A DNA stretch of 64,000 nt from an uncultured Aquimarina sp. Lineage in GTDB: Bacteria; Bacteroidota; Bacteroidia; Flavobacteriales; Flavobacteriaceae. Position numbers and translations under genes: made by a program. The notes under the pieces were generated by a model. That model was given only the letters and a program-made list of their open reading frames with translations. It did not search any database and was not told where the DNA came from. Shown piece after piece: positions 17,852-27,191 of this stretch. Location of the stretch: the NCBI RefSeq assembly GCF_947495315.1, contig NZ_CANLYD010000004.1:124001-188000 (forward strand), given 5' to 3'. Every line of letters begins with the position of its first letter. The first letter of the stretch is position 1.

Positions 17852-18671
17852 AGATAGTATTAAGGAGAAGTTGGAGCAGCGCACAATACAGCCGTCTAAT
17901 GGATCTTGGGATAAGTTAGAAGAACAATTGGGTCAAAAAAAAGTTAAAAAATATCAATGGTTTGGTATAGCGGCCAGTATTGTAGGGTTTTTAGTTATTA
18001 CAACGGTTTTTATTACGTATAATAAAGATGCTAAATCTTCAGATGTGGAGCTTGTAGATATTGATAAAGAAATTATTAAAAAAGATCAGTCAACAGATTT
18101 TGTAGAAATAACGACTCAGGAATCTAAATCCAAAATAAAGAAAAATCAAGATACAGAAGAAGGTTTAACTTCATCCGTTGTTATTGTAAAAAATGACAAA
18201 AAAGAAAGCGACAAAACGGAAAATGATAAATTAAGAAATAGCATAGCTAAGGAAGATATACAAGTTGATAATAGTAAAACGAGTATTCAAGAAGATGTTT
18301 TTAAAGAGAATACTTCAGAAGCTGTCGTAGTGCAGACTGAAACCATTAACAATGAAATTGTAAAAGAAGATAAACTCTTGCAGGTTACGACAGAGGTAAT
18401 AGATAGTAAAATTGCAAGTGTTATAGAAAAAGTAAAAGAACTCGAAAAGAATAAAGGAATAGTTACTGATGCAGAAGTTGAAGCGTTACTGAGAAATGCT
18501 CAAATCGAAATCACTACGCAACAAATTTTAAAATCTAATACAGTAAGTGCATCAGCTTTGCTTCTAGACGTAGAATCCGAGCTTGATGAATCATTTAAAG
18601 ACCGTGTTTTTGAAGCACTAAAGACTGGTTTCGAGAAATTAAAAACTACCGTAGCAGAAAGAGATAATTAA
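17832..18671 (+). CDS. putative anti-sigma factor / single-pass membrane protein
   Basis: 279 residues. The cytoplasmic part (1-44) includes FEDSIKEKLEQRTIQPS and SWDKLEEQLG, the form seen in many Bacteroidota proteins encoded directly after sigma factors. One transmembrane helix spans about 46-66 (FGIAASIVGFLVITTVFI). The periplasmic part is long, charged, low in complexity and rich in Lys, Glu, Asp and Thr, with a helical end. It overlaps the sigma gene by 20 bases, implying coupled translation. No classical zinc anti-sigma motif is visible. Role inferred from position and topology. Confidence 0.65.
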   Translation: MAPLKFEDSIKEKLEQRTIQPSNGSWDKLEEQLGQKKVKKYQWFGIAASIVGFLVITTVFITYNKDAKSSDVELVDIDKEIIKKDQSTDFVEITTQESKSKIKKNQDTEEGLTSSVVIVKNDKKESDKTENDKLRNSIAKEDIQVDNSKTSIQEDVFKENTSEAVVVQTETINNEIVKEDKLLQVTTEVIDSKIASVIEKVKELEKNKGIVTDAEVEALLRNAQIEITTQQILKSNTVSASALLLDVESELDESFKDRVFEALKTGFEKLKTTVAERDN

Positions 18672-18696
18672 ACATTCATCAATCAATTCTTACCGA

Positions 18697-18720
18697 TTCC
18701 CTCTCTTAATTGAGAGGGAA
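18697..18720 (+). repeat. stem-loop between the anti-sigma and OMP genes
   Basis: TTCCCTCTC (18697-18705) pairs with GAGAGGGAA (18712-18720) around TTAATT, a 9-bp stem. No T tract follows, so it is more likely an mRNA-processing or stability element within the operon than a terminator. Confidence 0.5.
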
Positions 18721-18742
18721 GAGTAAGTAAAATCTAATATTT

Positions 18743-19813
18743 ATGAGAACAATAATAATGTATGTCGTATTAACGACAATGACGCTTAGTGCCTATTTTT
18801 TAAATGCGCAAGACAACGATAATTCAGATAAAATTGAAAAATTAAAACTGGAAAAGGAAGAAATAGTAATTTCAGAAAAAGAGGGACTTAAAAAAGAAGT
18901 AGAAACGATTAATGAACGATTAGTAAAGGGAGAAATAAATACAGAAAAGGCACAATCACTAAAGGAAGTTGCTGCCGAAAAACATGCACTAAATATAGAA
19001 AATAGATTGGCAATTATTGATAATCAGATTGCTTTAATGGAAAGGAATAATAGTGATTATTTGAATACTAATAAAAGTAAAATTTCGATAGGTCTTGGAG
19101 CTAAGGATAAGGATGATGGAGATATTTTATTTGGTATTAACTTTAATACCGGAGAAAAATCAAAGATAATATACGACAGACGTACATATTCTGATTTGGT
19201 AGTAGCTTTTGGATTGAATAATGCAATAGTAGACGGGCAATCATTAGATGATTCCGACTATAAGATCGCAGGAAGTCGATTTTTTGAGATTGGCTGGGCG
19301 TGGAAAACAAGAGTGTTCAAGAATTCCAATTTCATGAGAATTAAGTACGGTATCTCATATCAATCTAATGGATTAAAACCAACAGATAACAGGTATTTTG
19401 TAGAAAACGGAGATCAAACAGAATTACAAGAGTTTAGAGTAGAGTTAGATAAGTCTAAATTTAGAATGGATAATATCGTGGTTCCGGTACATCTGGAATT
19501 TGGAGCTTCAAAAAAGATAGAGACAGAGGAAAAAATTAGATTCTCAACTTTAGGAAAGTTTAGGATTGGATTAGGTGGTTATGTTGGTGCAAATATTAGT
19601 ACACGTCAGAAATTGAAGTATAAAGAAGACGGTGATAGAGTTAAAGACAAAATAAAAAGAGACTATAATACAAGTGATCTGATATATGGATTAAGTACCT
19701 ATATAGGTTTTGGTGACATGTCATTATATGCAAAGTATGATCTATCTCCAATTTTCAAAAATGCATTGGTTGATCAGAACAATGTGTCTTTGGGGTTGCG
19801 TTTTGACCTTTAA
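18743..19813 (+). CDS. outer-membrane beta-barrel-like protein with N-terminal coiled coil
   Basis: 356 residues. Signal peptide 1-23 (ending YFLNAQ), then a strongly charged helical/coiled-coil stretch to about residue 105 (KIEKLKLEKEEIVISEKEG and following). The C-terminal two thirds show alternating amphipathic strands, and the chain ends VSLGLRFDL, a barrel-like terminus. It is the last gene of the sigma locus, 71 bases after the putative anti-sigma gene with a stem-loop in between. A role in envelope sensing or as a target of the sigma factor is inferred. The family is not recognised by name. Confidence 0.6.
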   Translation: MRTIIMYVVLTTMTLSAYFLNAQDNDNSDKIEKLKLEKEEIVISEKEGLKKEVETINERLVKGEINTEKAQSLKEVAAEKHALNIENRLAIIDNQIALMERNNSDYLNTNKSKISIGLGAKDKDDGDILFGINFNTGEKSKIIYDRRTYSDLVVAFGLNNAIVDGQSLDDSDYKIAGSRFFEIGWAWKTRVFKNSNFMRIKYGISYQSNGLKPTDNRYFVENGDQTELQEFRVELDKSKFRMDNIVVPVHLEFGASKKIETEEKIRFSTLGKFRIGLGGYVGANISTRQKLKYKEDGDRVKDKIKRDYNTSDLIYGLSTYIGFGDMSLYAKYDLSPIFKNALVDQNNVSLGLRFDL

Positions 19814-19921
19814 GAATTACCATAATCGGTAAGGTTCTCTATAGAATTTAAATTTGAAACATAATACAAGTATAAAATTGGGTATAATTTAATTTTTTAG
19901 TGTTAGCCTATTTTTTAGGGG

Positions 19922-19955
19922 AAAGAGTTGTGAGTCATCGCAACTCTTTTTTTGT
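19922..19955 (+). terminator. intrinsic terminator after the sigma locus
   Basis: AAAGAGTTG (19922-19930) pairs with CAACTCTTT (19941-19949) and is followed by a T run. It ends transcription of the 17282-19813 operon. Confidence 0.75.
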
Positions 19956-20007
19956 TTCATGAAAAAATACATTTAATTTTACCTAGATTCTGTAAGGGAT
20001 AGAGGAT

Positions 20008-20045
20008 ACTCTACTAATATACTATGAATAGTAGAGTTATTTTAT
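20008..20045 (+). terminator. second hairpin with U-rich tail in the 19814-20338 gap
   Basis: ACTCTACTA (20008-20016) pairs with TAGTAGAGT (20029-20037), followed by a T-rich stretch. It lies about 55 bases after the previous terminator. It may be a back-up terminator or the end of a short RNA. The remaining 290 bases up to 20338 are very AT-rich and show no convincing ORF. Confidence 0.4.
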
Positions 20046-20338
20046 TTTTGTTAAATATTGCACAATAATATATAAATTGTTAAATAAGTAAATAAATACG
20101 AATACCTTAACTTCATTACGGTTTTAAAGTAAGTCATTGGTTGTAAGTATTTTATGACACTTATTTTTTTTTATTCTCTATATAAATAGCATATATTTAG
20201 ATCCCTTGAAATTTTGATTTTTTTAAGGTTTATTAAAACTGTGGCTTGTGTATTCCCCCTTTTTCCGCAAGTTAGAGATAAACTACTTATGCTAAAATTG
20301 GTACATAACTATGTAACTGTTAACCAAATTTTAGATAT

Positions 20339-23300
20339 ATGAAAACAAAATTCTATTACGTAGCATTTTTAATGCTTTGCAGTTTTGGTATGCTTGCCCA
20401 AGTAGGACCAAAAAAAGCCAATACTTTTGGCGAATCTGTTTATATGAGAGTAATACCGGCATTTTCCAAAATGGATAATATCATCTCAGCAAAAGATCAA
20501 GGGCATGTTGCTCCTCCTAAAAGAAGAGGTTCTAATACCGTAGTTCCTGGTAAAGGATTTCCAAAAGGAGAAGATCCTTTTTATACTGGTGTAGAAAAAA
20601 GTGGATCAGGAGTGCAGATGAGAGCGCCATTAGCTTCATTTGATGCACATATCGGTACGGTTCTAAATGATGCCACGGGAGCAATTGGACCTAATCACTA
20701 TGTATATGCATTTAACTCTGGTTTTGGTATTTTAGATAGAGCAGGAAATGTTCTGTTACCAGAAGCATCACTTGCAACGCTATTCCCAGGTGAGTCATTA
20801 GGAGATCCGGTAGTGGTTTATGATAATTTTGCAGATAGATTTATTATTATGCAATTTAGTAATACTCCAAATGGATTTTTAATTGCTGTAAGTCAGGGAC
20901 CAGATCCGGTAAACTCAGGATGGTTTACGTATCGTTTTAATACGGGAACATTTCCTGATTATGAAAAATTATCAATTTGGAGTGATGGATATTACATCAC
21001 AGCTAATAAAGATCAAAATGCTCCAGATTCTAATGATGTTGTATTTGCGGTAAATAGAGACCAAATGCTTGCAGGAGAAGCTTCTGCTCAGTTAATTGGA
21101 TTTCCACTACCAGGAGCGGAGACTAATGGGTTTTATAGTCCAGGAGGCTCTAATGCTACTGGAACAACATTGCCTCCAGTTGGAGTTGGACATTCTATAA
21201 TTTATTTACAAGATGATAGTTGGGCAGGTGTTTCTAATGATCACCTGAAAGTTTGGACAACTGATGTTGACTGGGCTACTCCTAGTAATTCTTCAATTTC
21301 GCAACCACAGGAGATTACTACTTCTCCGTTTGATAGTGTGTTTGATGGAGGTTCATTTCAGAATTTAGACGAGCCAGGTAATGGTCCTGATATTGATGCG
21401 TTACAGGCTACTATGATGTATATGACCCAATATAGACGATTCGGAACTCATAATTCAGTGGTCTTAAATTTTGTTGTTGATTTAGATGGTACTGATAGCC
21501 TAGCAGGTATTCGTTGGTATGAATTAAGGCAAACTGCAGATGGACAGCCATGGACAATTTTTCAAGAAGGTACTTATGTACAACCAGATGGTTTAAGTGC
21601 ATTCTGTGGTAGTATTGCACAGGATTCTCAAGGTAACATAGGATTGGCATATACAGTAGTTAGTAGTTCAGTATTTACTTCTCTAAGATATACAGGTCGT
21701 CAGGCTAATGATCCGCTTGGCACTATGACAATGGCAGAAGAAGTTTCTGCAGACGGAGATGCTCAAAATAATAGATCTGACGGTCGTTATGGAGATTATG
21801 GGCAAATGACTGTTGATCCATTAGATGATATGACCTTCTGGCATATTGCAGAATATATGAAAGGTCCTGCTCCTAATGTTAGAAGAAGTCATGTAGTTGC
21901 TTTCAAGATAGAACCAGCTATAATTGATGAAGAAGCACCTTCTACACCTGCAAACTTAGCAGCATCAAATACAACAGCTAGAGAGACAACATTAAACTGG
22001 GATGCATCTACAGATAATGTAGGAGTAACAGGATACGATGTTTATCAAGATGGAGTAGTAGCAACAACAGTTGCTGGAACAACTACTACAATTACAGGTC
22101 TAACACCAGAAACAACATACTCTTTCTTTGTAATTGCTAAGGATGCTTCTGGAAATGAATCAGGATCAAGTAATACGGTGAGTATAACTACATTAGAAAG
22201 TACAACAGGTCCAGGATGTCTTAATGGAATAGTAGCACCTTATGCGGAGAGTTTTGAAGCTGGTCTTGGTGCTTGGACTCAAGCTGCAGGAGATGATCTT
22301 GATTGGACAGTAGACGCTGGTGGTACTCCATCTAATAATACAGGACCTTCTAGTGCTGTAGATGGATCAAACTATATTTATGTAGAGGCTTCTGGTAACG
22401 GAACTGGATTTCCTAATAAGCAGGCGATTTTAAATTCACCTTGTTTTGATCTTAACGATTCAACTTCTGCTACTTTCTCATTCCAATATCACGCGTTCGG
22501 AGCTAATAATTTTGGATCTCTAGATGTAGAGGCAAGTAATGACGAAGGTGCTACTTGGACTAGTATTTGGAGTATAAGTGGTAATCAGGGTAATTCTTGG
22601 CAAACTGCTAGTATCGATTTATCAGCTTATTTAGGTTCTGGGTTACAGTTAAGATTCAATAGAGTGACAGGTAGCACTTGGAGAGCTGATGCAGCTATTG
22701 ACGACGTAAGATTAACTGCTGGCGGAGGACCAGGAGGCGGAGATTGTGTTTCTGGAGATGTAACATTAAGCATTACATTTGATAATTATCCTCAGGAAAC
22801 TTCATGGACATTAACAAATTCTGGAGGAACTGTAGTAGCTTCAGATAGTTATACCACAGCAAACCCTGATGGATCAACTGTAAGTGAAACTTTTGCAGGT
22901 TTAGCAAATGATACATATACATTCACTATTTCTGATTCATTTGGAGATGGTATCTGTTGTGGATTTGGTAATGGTTCTTATACATTATCTAGTGCAGGAG
23001 GAACAATTGTAACAGGAGGAGATTTTGGTAGTTCTGAAGCGACAGATTTCTGTATAGAAGGTGGTGCTAGGTTAGACACATATCCTCTTAGTGGACTTCG
23101 TTCCGTAGATAATGATGCATTTAACATATACCCGAATCCTGCTTCAAGTACATTAAATGTAACTGTTGGTAATAGGTCTATTGATAATGTGAAGATTTTC
23201 TCTATGTATGGGCAACTGGTAAAAGAAATTACTAACCAGGGAACTCAACAACAAATAGATATAAGCAATTTAGCTACTGGTACTTATTTTATCCGTTTTA

Positions 23301-23353
23301 TTTCTGATAAAGAAGAACTTATGGTGACAAGAAAATTTGTGATCGCGAAATAG
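20339..23353 (+). CDS. large secreted multidomain protein with T9SS C-terminal sorting domain
   Basis: 1004 residues. A signal peptide (ending GMLAQ, about 21) is followed by a large beta-rich, possibly propeller-like domain (about 70-520; IGTVLNDATGAIGPNHYV, RYGDYGQMTVDP). Next come a fibronectin type III domain (about 533-620), a MAM/jelly-roll-like domain (about 626-795) and a beta domain with the disulfide-type motif FGDGICCGFGNG (about 802-907). The type IX sorting domain spans about 929-1004 (NIYPNPASSTLNV, GTYFIRF, KFVIAK end). The protein is therefore exported by the Por/T9SS machinery and attached to or released from the surface. Substrate or ligand unknown. A strong terminator follows. 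Confidence 0.8.
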   Translation: MKTKFYYVAFLMLCSFGMLAQVGPKKANTFGESVYMRVIPAFSKMDNIISAKDQGHVAPPKRRGSNTVVPGKGFPKGEDPFYTGVEKSGSGVQMRAPLASFDAHIGTVLNDATGAIGPNHYVYAFNSGFGILDRAGNVLLPEASLATLFPGESLGDPVVVYDNFADRFIIMQFSNTPNGFLIAVSQGPDPVNSGWFTYRFNTGTFPDYEKLSIWSDGYYITANKDQNAPDSNDVVFAVNRDQMLAGEASAQLIGFPLPGAETNGFYSPGGSNATGTTLPPVGVGHSIIYLQDDSWAGVSNDHLKVWTTDVDWATPSNSSISQPQEITTSPFDSVFDGGSFQNLDEPGNGPDIDALQATMMYMTQYRRFGTHNSVVLNFVVDLDGTDSLAGIRWYELRQTADGQPWTIFQEGTYVQPDGLSAFCGSIAQDSQGNIGLAYTVVSSSVFTSLRYTGRQANDPLGTMTMAEEVSADGDAQNNRSDGRYGDYGQMTVDPLDDMTFWHIAEYMKGPAPNVRRSHVVAFKIEPAIIDEEAPSTPANLAASNTTARETTLNWDASTDNVGVTGYDVYQDGVVATTVAGTTTTITGLTPETTYSFFVIAKDASGNESGSSNTVSITTLESTTGPGCLNGIVAPYAESFEAGLGAWTQAAGDDLDWTVDAGGTPSNNTGPSSAVDGSNYIYVEASGNGTGFPNKQAILNSPCFDLNDSTSATFSFQYHAFGANNFGSLDVEASNDEGATWTSIWSISGNQGNSWQTASIDLSAYLGSGLQLRFNRVTGSTWRADAAIDDVRLTAGGGPGGGDCVSGDVTLSITFDNYPQETSWTLTNSGGTVVASDSYTTANPDGSTVSETFAGLANDTYTFTISDSFGDGICCGFGNGSYTLSSAGGTIVTGGDFGSSEATDFCIEGGARLDTYPLSGLRSVDNDAFNIYPNPASSTLNVTVGNRSIDNVKIFSMYGQLVKEITNQGTQQQIDISNLATGTYFIRFISDKEELMVTRKFVIAK

Positions 23354-23383
23354 TAATTCGCTAAAGCTATATTTAGCCACAAG

Positions 23384-23413
23384 GAGGCTGTCTTTTTTAA
23401 GGCAGCCTCTTTG
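23384..23413 (+). terminator. terminator after the T9SS protein gene
   Basis: GAGGCTG (23384-23390) pairs with CAGCCTC (23403-23409), extended by further G-T and G-C pairs in the T-rich loop flank and followed by TTTG. The same hairpin type (GAGGCTGTC/GACAGCCTC) recurs at 54554-54579. Confidence 0.65.
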
Positions 23414-23455
23414 TTTATATAAATAATTGAGAAATGGAGTCTCAATGAATTGTCT

Positions 23456-23463
23456 TATTTTTG
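23456..23463 (+). promoter_or_regulatory. -7 box for dnaG
   Basis: TATTTTTG matches TAnnTTTG exactly, 30 bases before the dnaG ATG. The nearest upstream TTG (23427) is 26 bases away, slightly longer than the consensus spacing. Confidence 0.45.
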
Positions 23464-23493
23464 CTAGTTGTATAATATTACATTTATTACTTA

Positions 23494-25455
23494 ATGATTC
23501 ATAAGTCAACCATAGATACTGTATTCGAAACTGCCAGATTAGAAGAGGTGATAGGGGATTTTGTACAGCTTAAAAAATCAGGAAGTAATTTTAAAGGGTT
23601 AAGTCCTTTTAGTGAAGAACGAACACCATCTTTTATGGTTTCTCCGGTTAAACAAATCTGGAAAGATTTTTCTAGTGGCAAAGGAGGTAACGTAGTGGCG
23701 TTCCTTATGGAACATGAACATTTCACCTATCCTGAAGCAATAAAATATCTTGCGAAGAAGTATAACATAGAAATTGAAGAAACAGAACAAACTGACGAAC
23801 AAAAAGAGCAAGCTAACGAACGAGAAAGCATGTATTTGGTCAGTGAGTTTGCAAATACTTTTTTTCAAAATACGCTTCATAAGACTGAACAAGGTAAGGC
23901 GATAGGTTTGTCTTATTTTAAAGAACGAGGTTTTACTATAGAGACAATACAGAAGTTTGGATTAGGGTATTCTCCTGATACTTGGGATGCATTTACGTCA
24001 GAGGCAATAAAAAAGGCATATAAACTGGAGTTTTTAGAGAAAACTGGGCTTACCATTGTAAAAGAAGAAAAGCAATTTGATCGATTTAAGGGAAGAGTAA
24101 TGTTTCCTATTCAATCGATGTCTGGTCGTGTGTTAGGTTTTGGTGGAAGGATTTTGACCAATGAAAAGAAGGCTGCAAAATATCTGAACTCTCCAGAAAG
24201 TGATATTTATCATAAGAGTAAAGTGCTTTATGGTATATATCATGCGAAGCAATCAATAGCAAAAGAAGATAATTGTTATTTGGTAGAAGGGTATACAGAT
24301 GTGATTCAGTTTCATCAAACAGGAGTGAAAAATGTGGTGTCTTCTTCTGGTACTGCACTTACATCAGATCAAATCAGATTGATAAATCGACTTACTAAAA
24401 ATATTACTGTTTTGTTTGATGGAGATGCCGCAGGTATGCGTGCATCAATTAGGGGGATCGATTTGATTCTGGAGCAAGGAATGAATGTAAAAGTATGTAG
24501 TTTTCCTGACGGAGAAGACCCTGATAGTTTTGCTAAGCAAAATACATTAGAGGAGCTGACAGCTTATTTAGAGGAAAATGCTCAGGATTTTATAAGATTT
24601 AAAGCTTCGCTTTTACAAGAAGAATCTAAAACAGATCCTATTAAAAAAGCTGAGTTAGTAAGGGATATGGTAGCGAGTATAGCTAAAATTCCTGATGTTA
24701 TTAAACGAGAAATCTATGTGCAGGAGTGTTCACGCATCATGGATATCTCAGAAGATGTGCTTTTTGATACGCTGGCTCAAATGCGTAATGTTGATATCAA
24801 AGATCAACGAAAACAGCAAAAAGAAGGTAAAAAGCCTTTAGAAGTTGTAAAACAGCAAGTTCAACAACAACCCAAGATAAATGAGCAAAACGGTCTAGAA
24901 AAAAAGATTATTGAAATCTTATTATTATATGGAACTCATGAAGAAGAGTTTGAGGATCTTATTATGAAAGAAAATGATGAAGGAGAATTAATTCTGGAGC
25001 CAGAACTATATACAACAAAGGTTTTTGAGAAAATATACCTGGATCTTCAGGAGGATGAAATTGAATTTACGCAAAGCACATTTAAGGAAGTGTATAAAAT
25101 TTTGATGGATCAGTTAAATCAGCAAGAGGATTTTAAAATTGAGCATTTCATAAATCAAATCCCACCAGAGGTTGCTTATGAAATTACAGAAATTATGATG
25201 GATGAAGAGCGACATTCTCTTCACAGATGGGTAGACATGGAAATTCATGTGAAGAAGAAAGAACATTCTGTATCACAGTATGTTTCTGATACAATTCTTA
25301 ATTTGAGAAGATTTTTAATTAACGAAAAAATAAATGAGCTTTCACGAGAGGTGAAAGCTCAAAATTTTGATGATAATAGAAGCATACTAGAGGATATTAA
25401 TAATTATTATACCCTTAGGAGACTGCTCTATAGGAAATTAAATCGTGTGATTTAA
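23494..25455 (+). CDS. dnaG: DNA primase
   Basis: Synthesises RNA primers at the fork. The N-terminal CHC2 fold is recognisable (SPFSEERTPSFMVSPVKQ) but all four zinc ligands are replaced: S37 and S40 instead of Cys and His, D58 and S61 instead of two Cys. The catalytic TOPRIM core is intact: VEGYTDVI with E265, LFDGDAAG with D309 and D311. The C-terminal helicase-binding part (about 430-653) is low in similarity and ends YTLRRLLYRKLNRVI. Length of 653 is normal. The stop overlaps the convergent response-regulator gene by four bases. Confidence 0.94.
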   Translation: MIHKSTIDTVFETARLEEVIGDFVQLKKSGSNFKGLSPFSEERTPSFMVSPVKQIWKDFSSGKGGNVVAFLMEHEHFTYPEAIKYLAKKYNIEIEETEQTDEQKEQANERESMYLVSEFANTFFQNTLHKTEQGKAIGLSYFKERGFTIETIQKFGLGYSPDTWDAFTSEAIKKAYKLEFLEKTGLTIVKEEKQFDRFKGRVMFPIQSMSGRVLGFGGRILTNEKKAAKYLNSPESDIYHKSKVLYGIYHAKQSIAKEDNCYLVEGYTDVIQFHQTGVKNVVSSSGTALTSDQIRLINRLTKNITVLFDGDAAGMRASIRGIDLILEQGMNVKVCSFPDGEDPDSFAKQNTLEELTAYLEENAQDFIRFKASLLQEESKTDPIKKAELVRDMVASIAKIPDVIKREIYVQECSRIMDISEDVLFDTLAQMRNVDIKDQRKQQKEGKKPLEVVKQQVQQQPKINEQNGLEKKIIEILLLYGTHEEEFEDLIMKENDEGELILEPELYTTKVFEKIYLDLQEDEIEFTQSTFKEVYKILMDQLNQQEDFKIEHFINQIPPEVAYEITEIMMDEERHSLHRWVDMEIHVKKKEHSVSQYVSDTILNLRRFLINEKINELSREVKAQNFDDNRSILEDINNYYTLRRLLYRKLNRVI

Positions 25456-26084
25456 TTAATATGTAATAATCTGGATTGATGAATTAGATCAGCTAGATTA
25501 TCTACTTTTAATTTCTTAAGTAATCTGGTTTTGTATGTGCTAACGGTTTTTTCGTTTATAGATAAAGTGCTGGCGATATCTTTATTACGCTTTCCTGAAG
25601 ACAATAAATTTAATACTTCTATTTCTCGAGAAGATAGTTTCTTGTACTTCACAACCATGTTATTTTCGTTGGTATTACCATTAGCTAACTGTTGAGTTAG
25701 GTTATCATTAAGGTAAATACCTCCACGAGCAACACGCTCTATTGCTTTCTTAAGAGTTTTAGTGGCGACTGTTTTTGATAAATAAGCAGAAGCACCAGCT
25801 TTAATAGCACTTAGTGCATACATTTCTTCAGGATGAGAGCTGAAAATAATTACCTTAATTCCTGTGAATTCTTTTTTTATGGTTCGCAATGCCATAATGC
25901 CATTAATCTGAGGCAAGTCTAATTCCATGATCAATATGTCAGGAGTATTAGTTTTCAGAATATCATACATTTCGTTTCCATTACTTACTTTTCCGATGAT
26001 TTCAAAATCTTCAGAGTTCCTAAGTAAAGAAACAATCCCTTTTCTAGTAATAGGATGATGATCTGCGATTAGTACGTTTGTCAT
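25452..26084 (-). CDS. NarL/FixJ-type response regulator with Glu at the phospho-acceptor site
   Basis: 210 residues: receiver (1-120) and LuxR-type HTH (about 147-205; LSSREIEVLNLLSSGKRNKDIA, then KTVSTYKTRLLKKL). The acidic pocket begins ADHHP, so D8 is present, and the conserved lysine is in YLSKTV. The expected phospho-acceptor Asp in IMELDLP is Glu (E54), with D56 two positions later. No histidine kinase is adjacent, so it is an orphan whose activity may be set by expression or by a partner protein. It converges with dnaG and overlaps its stop. Confidence 0.85.
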   Translation of the reverse strand: MTNVLIADHHPITRKGIVSLLRNSEDFEIIGKVSNGNEMYDILKTNTPDILIMELDLPQINGIMALRTIKKEFTGIKVIIFSSHPEEMYALSAIKAGASAYLSKTVATKTLKKAIERVARGGIYLNDNLTQQLANGNTNENNMVVKYKKLSSREIEVLNLLSSGKRNKDIASTLSINEKTVSTYKTRLLKKLKVDNLADLIHQSRLLHIN

Positions 26085-26236
26085 TCTTGTTTACAATTGA
26101 TAAATGTTAATTTTTAATAATTAATTTAAAGGGGTTAACATCTCTAGGGGTAATTCTGATATTTAGTTTCATTGCAAAATTACTAAGAACTACTAGTCGT
26201 AAACTTTTTTTTATGAAGTTATCGATAAAATGTTGT

Positions 26237-27025
26237 TTAAATCAGATTAACGGGTATCTCACAGACAGGAATCGGTATCATTTTGTGTTGATTTACCGTA
26301 TTTAAACGGGAATAAATCTTAAAGACCTCTTGTTCTCGACCAGAAAAATCTTCATTTTTCTTACCTAAGTCCTTCATTTTCATAGCCCATTCCAATTCGT
26401 CATAACTCGCTCCAATCTGATCCTCATCACTCCTACTATCTCCAAATAAACCATCAGTTGGAGTAGCAACTTGTATCGAATCAGGTACTTCCAGTATTCT
26501 TGCTAATTCATAAACTTCACTCTTTAATAAATCTGCAATTGGACTTATATCAACGCCGCCATCACCATATTTAGTATAAAAGCCTACTCCAAAATCTTCA
26601 ACTTTATTTCCAGTACCAGCTACTAAGTACCCATGTAGTCCAGCTAAATAATATAAGGTAGTCATTCTCAATCGCGCTCTGGTATTGGCTAGAGACAGGT
26701 TTAAGCGTGTGTCAGAATCACTTTTTGGAACAGAATTTTTAAATTCTTCAAATACCGGTGTTAGATCTACTTGAGTGTCAGATACTTTATTGAATCTTTC
26801 TTTTAGTTGAGAAATATGTTCTTGTGCTCTGGTTACTTGGCTTTGAGCTTGATGTATTGGCATTTCTACACATAAAACGTTTAAGCCTGTCTTAGCGCAT
26901 AAAGTAGAGGTAACCGCACTGTCAATTCCGCCGCTAATTCCAACAACAAATCCATCAATGTTTGCTTTAGTTGCATAATCTTTCAGCCAATTTACAATGT
27001 GGTCAATTACTTTTTCAGTTTGCAT
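26237..27025 (-). CDS. nadE: NH3-dependent NAD+ synthetase
   Basis: Last step of NAD synthesis: ATP-dependent amidation of deamido-NAD. The PP-loop SGGIDS is at residues 31-36, and GTGNKVEDFGVGFYTKYGDG is the second substrate motif. No glutaminase domain is fused, so free ammonia is used. I place the start at the ATG at 27025 (MQTEKVIDHI) rather than 54 bases upstream, because the protein then has 262 residues and begins like relatives. nadE next to gldB-gldC is also found in other gliding flavobacteria. The gene is divergent from gldB. Confidence 0.93.
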   Translation of the reverse strand: MQTEKVIDHIVNWLKDYATKANIDGFVVGISGGIDSAVTSTLCAKTGLNVLCVEMPIHQAQSQVTRAQEHISQLKERFNKVSDTQVDLTPVFEEFKNSVPKSDSDTRLNLSLANTRARLRMTTLYYLAGLHGYLVAGTGNKVEDFGVGFYTKYGDGGVDISPIADLLKSEVYELARILEVPDSIQVATPTDGLFGDSRSDEDQIGASYDELEWAMKMKDLGKKNEDFSGREQEVFKIYSRLNTVNQHKMIPIPVCEIPVNLI

Positions 27026-27084
27026 ATTTATTTCTTTTAGTAATGATTGTATTAAAGTTAGTATTGCTTTTGTAAACAATTATC

Positions 27085-27116
27085 TTGCAAAACGTAATTT
27101 GATAATATTAAATTTG
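27085..27116 (+). promoter_or_regulatory. flavobacterial promoter for gldB-gldC
   Basis: TTG at 27085-27087, 21 bases, TAAATTTG at 27109-27116 (exact TAnnTTTG). This lies in the divergent gap to nadE. Confidence 0.65.
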
Positions 27117-27191
27117 TGGTTATAAAATTAATAAAAAAAGATGGCGTTAAAGGATAAGGGTAATTATTTATGTAGATATGATAATATTATA

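Noticed and set aside
27026..27079. Longer nadE N-terminus from an upstream in-frame start
   Set aside because: The extra 18 residues are hydrophobic and precede the normal beginning of NadE; the ATG at 27025 gives the family length.
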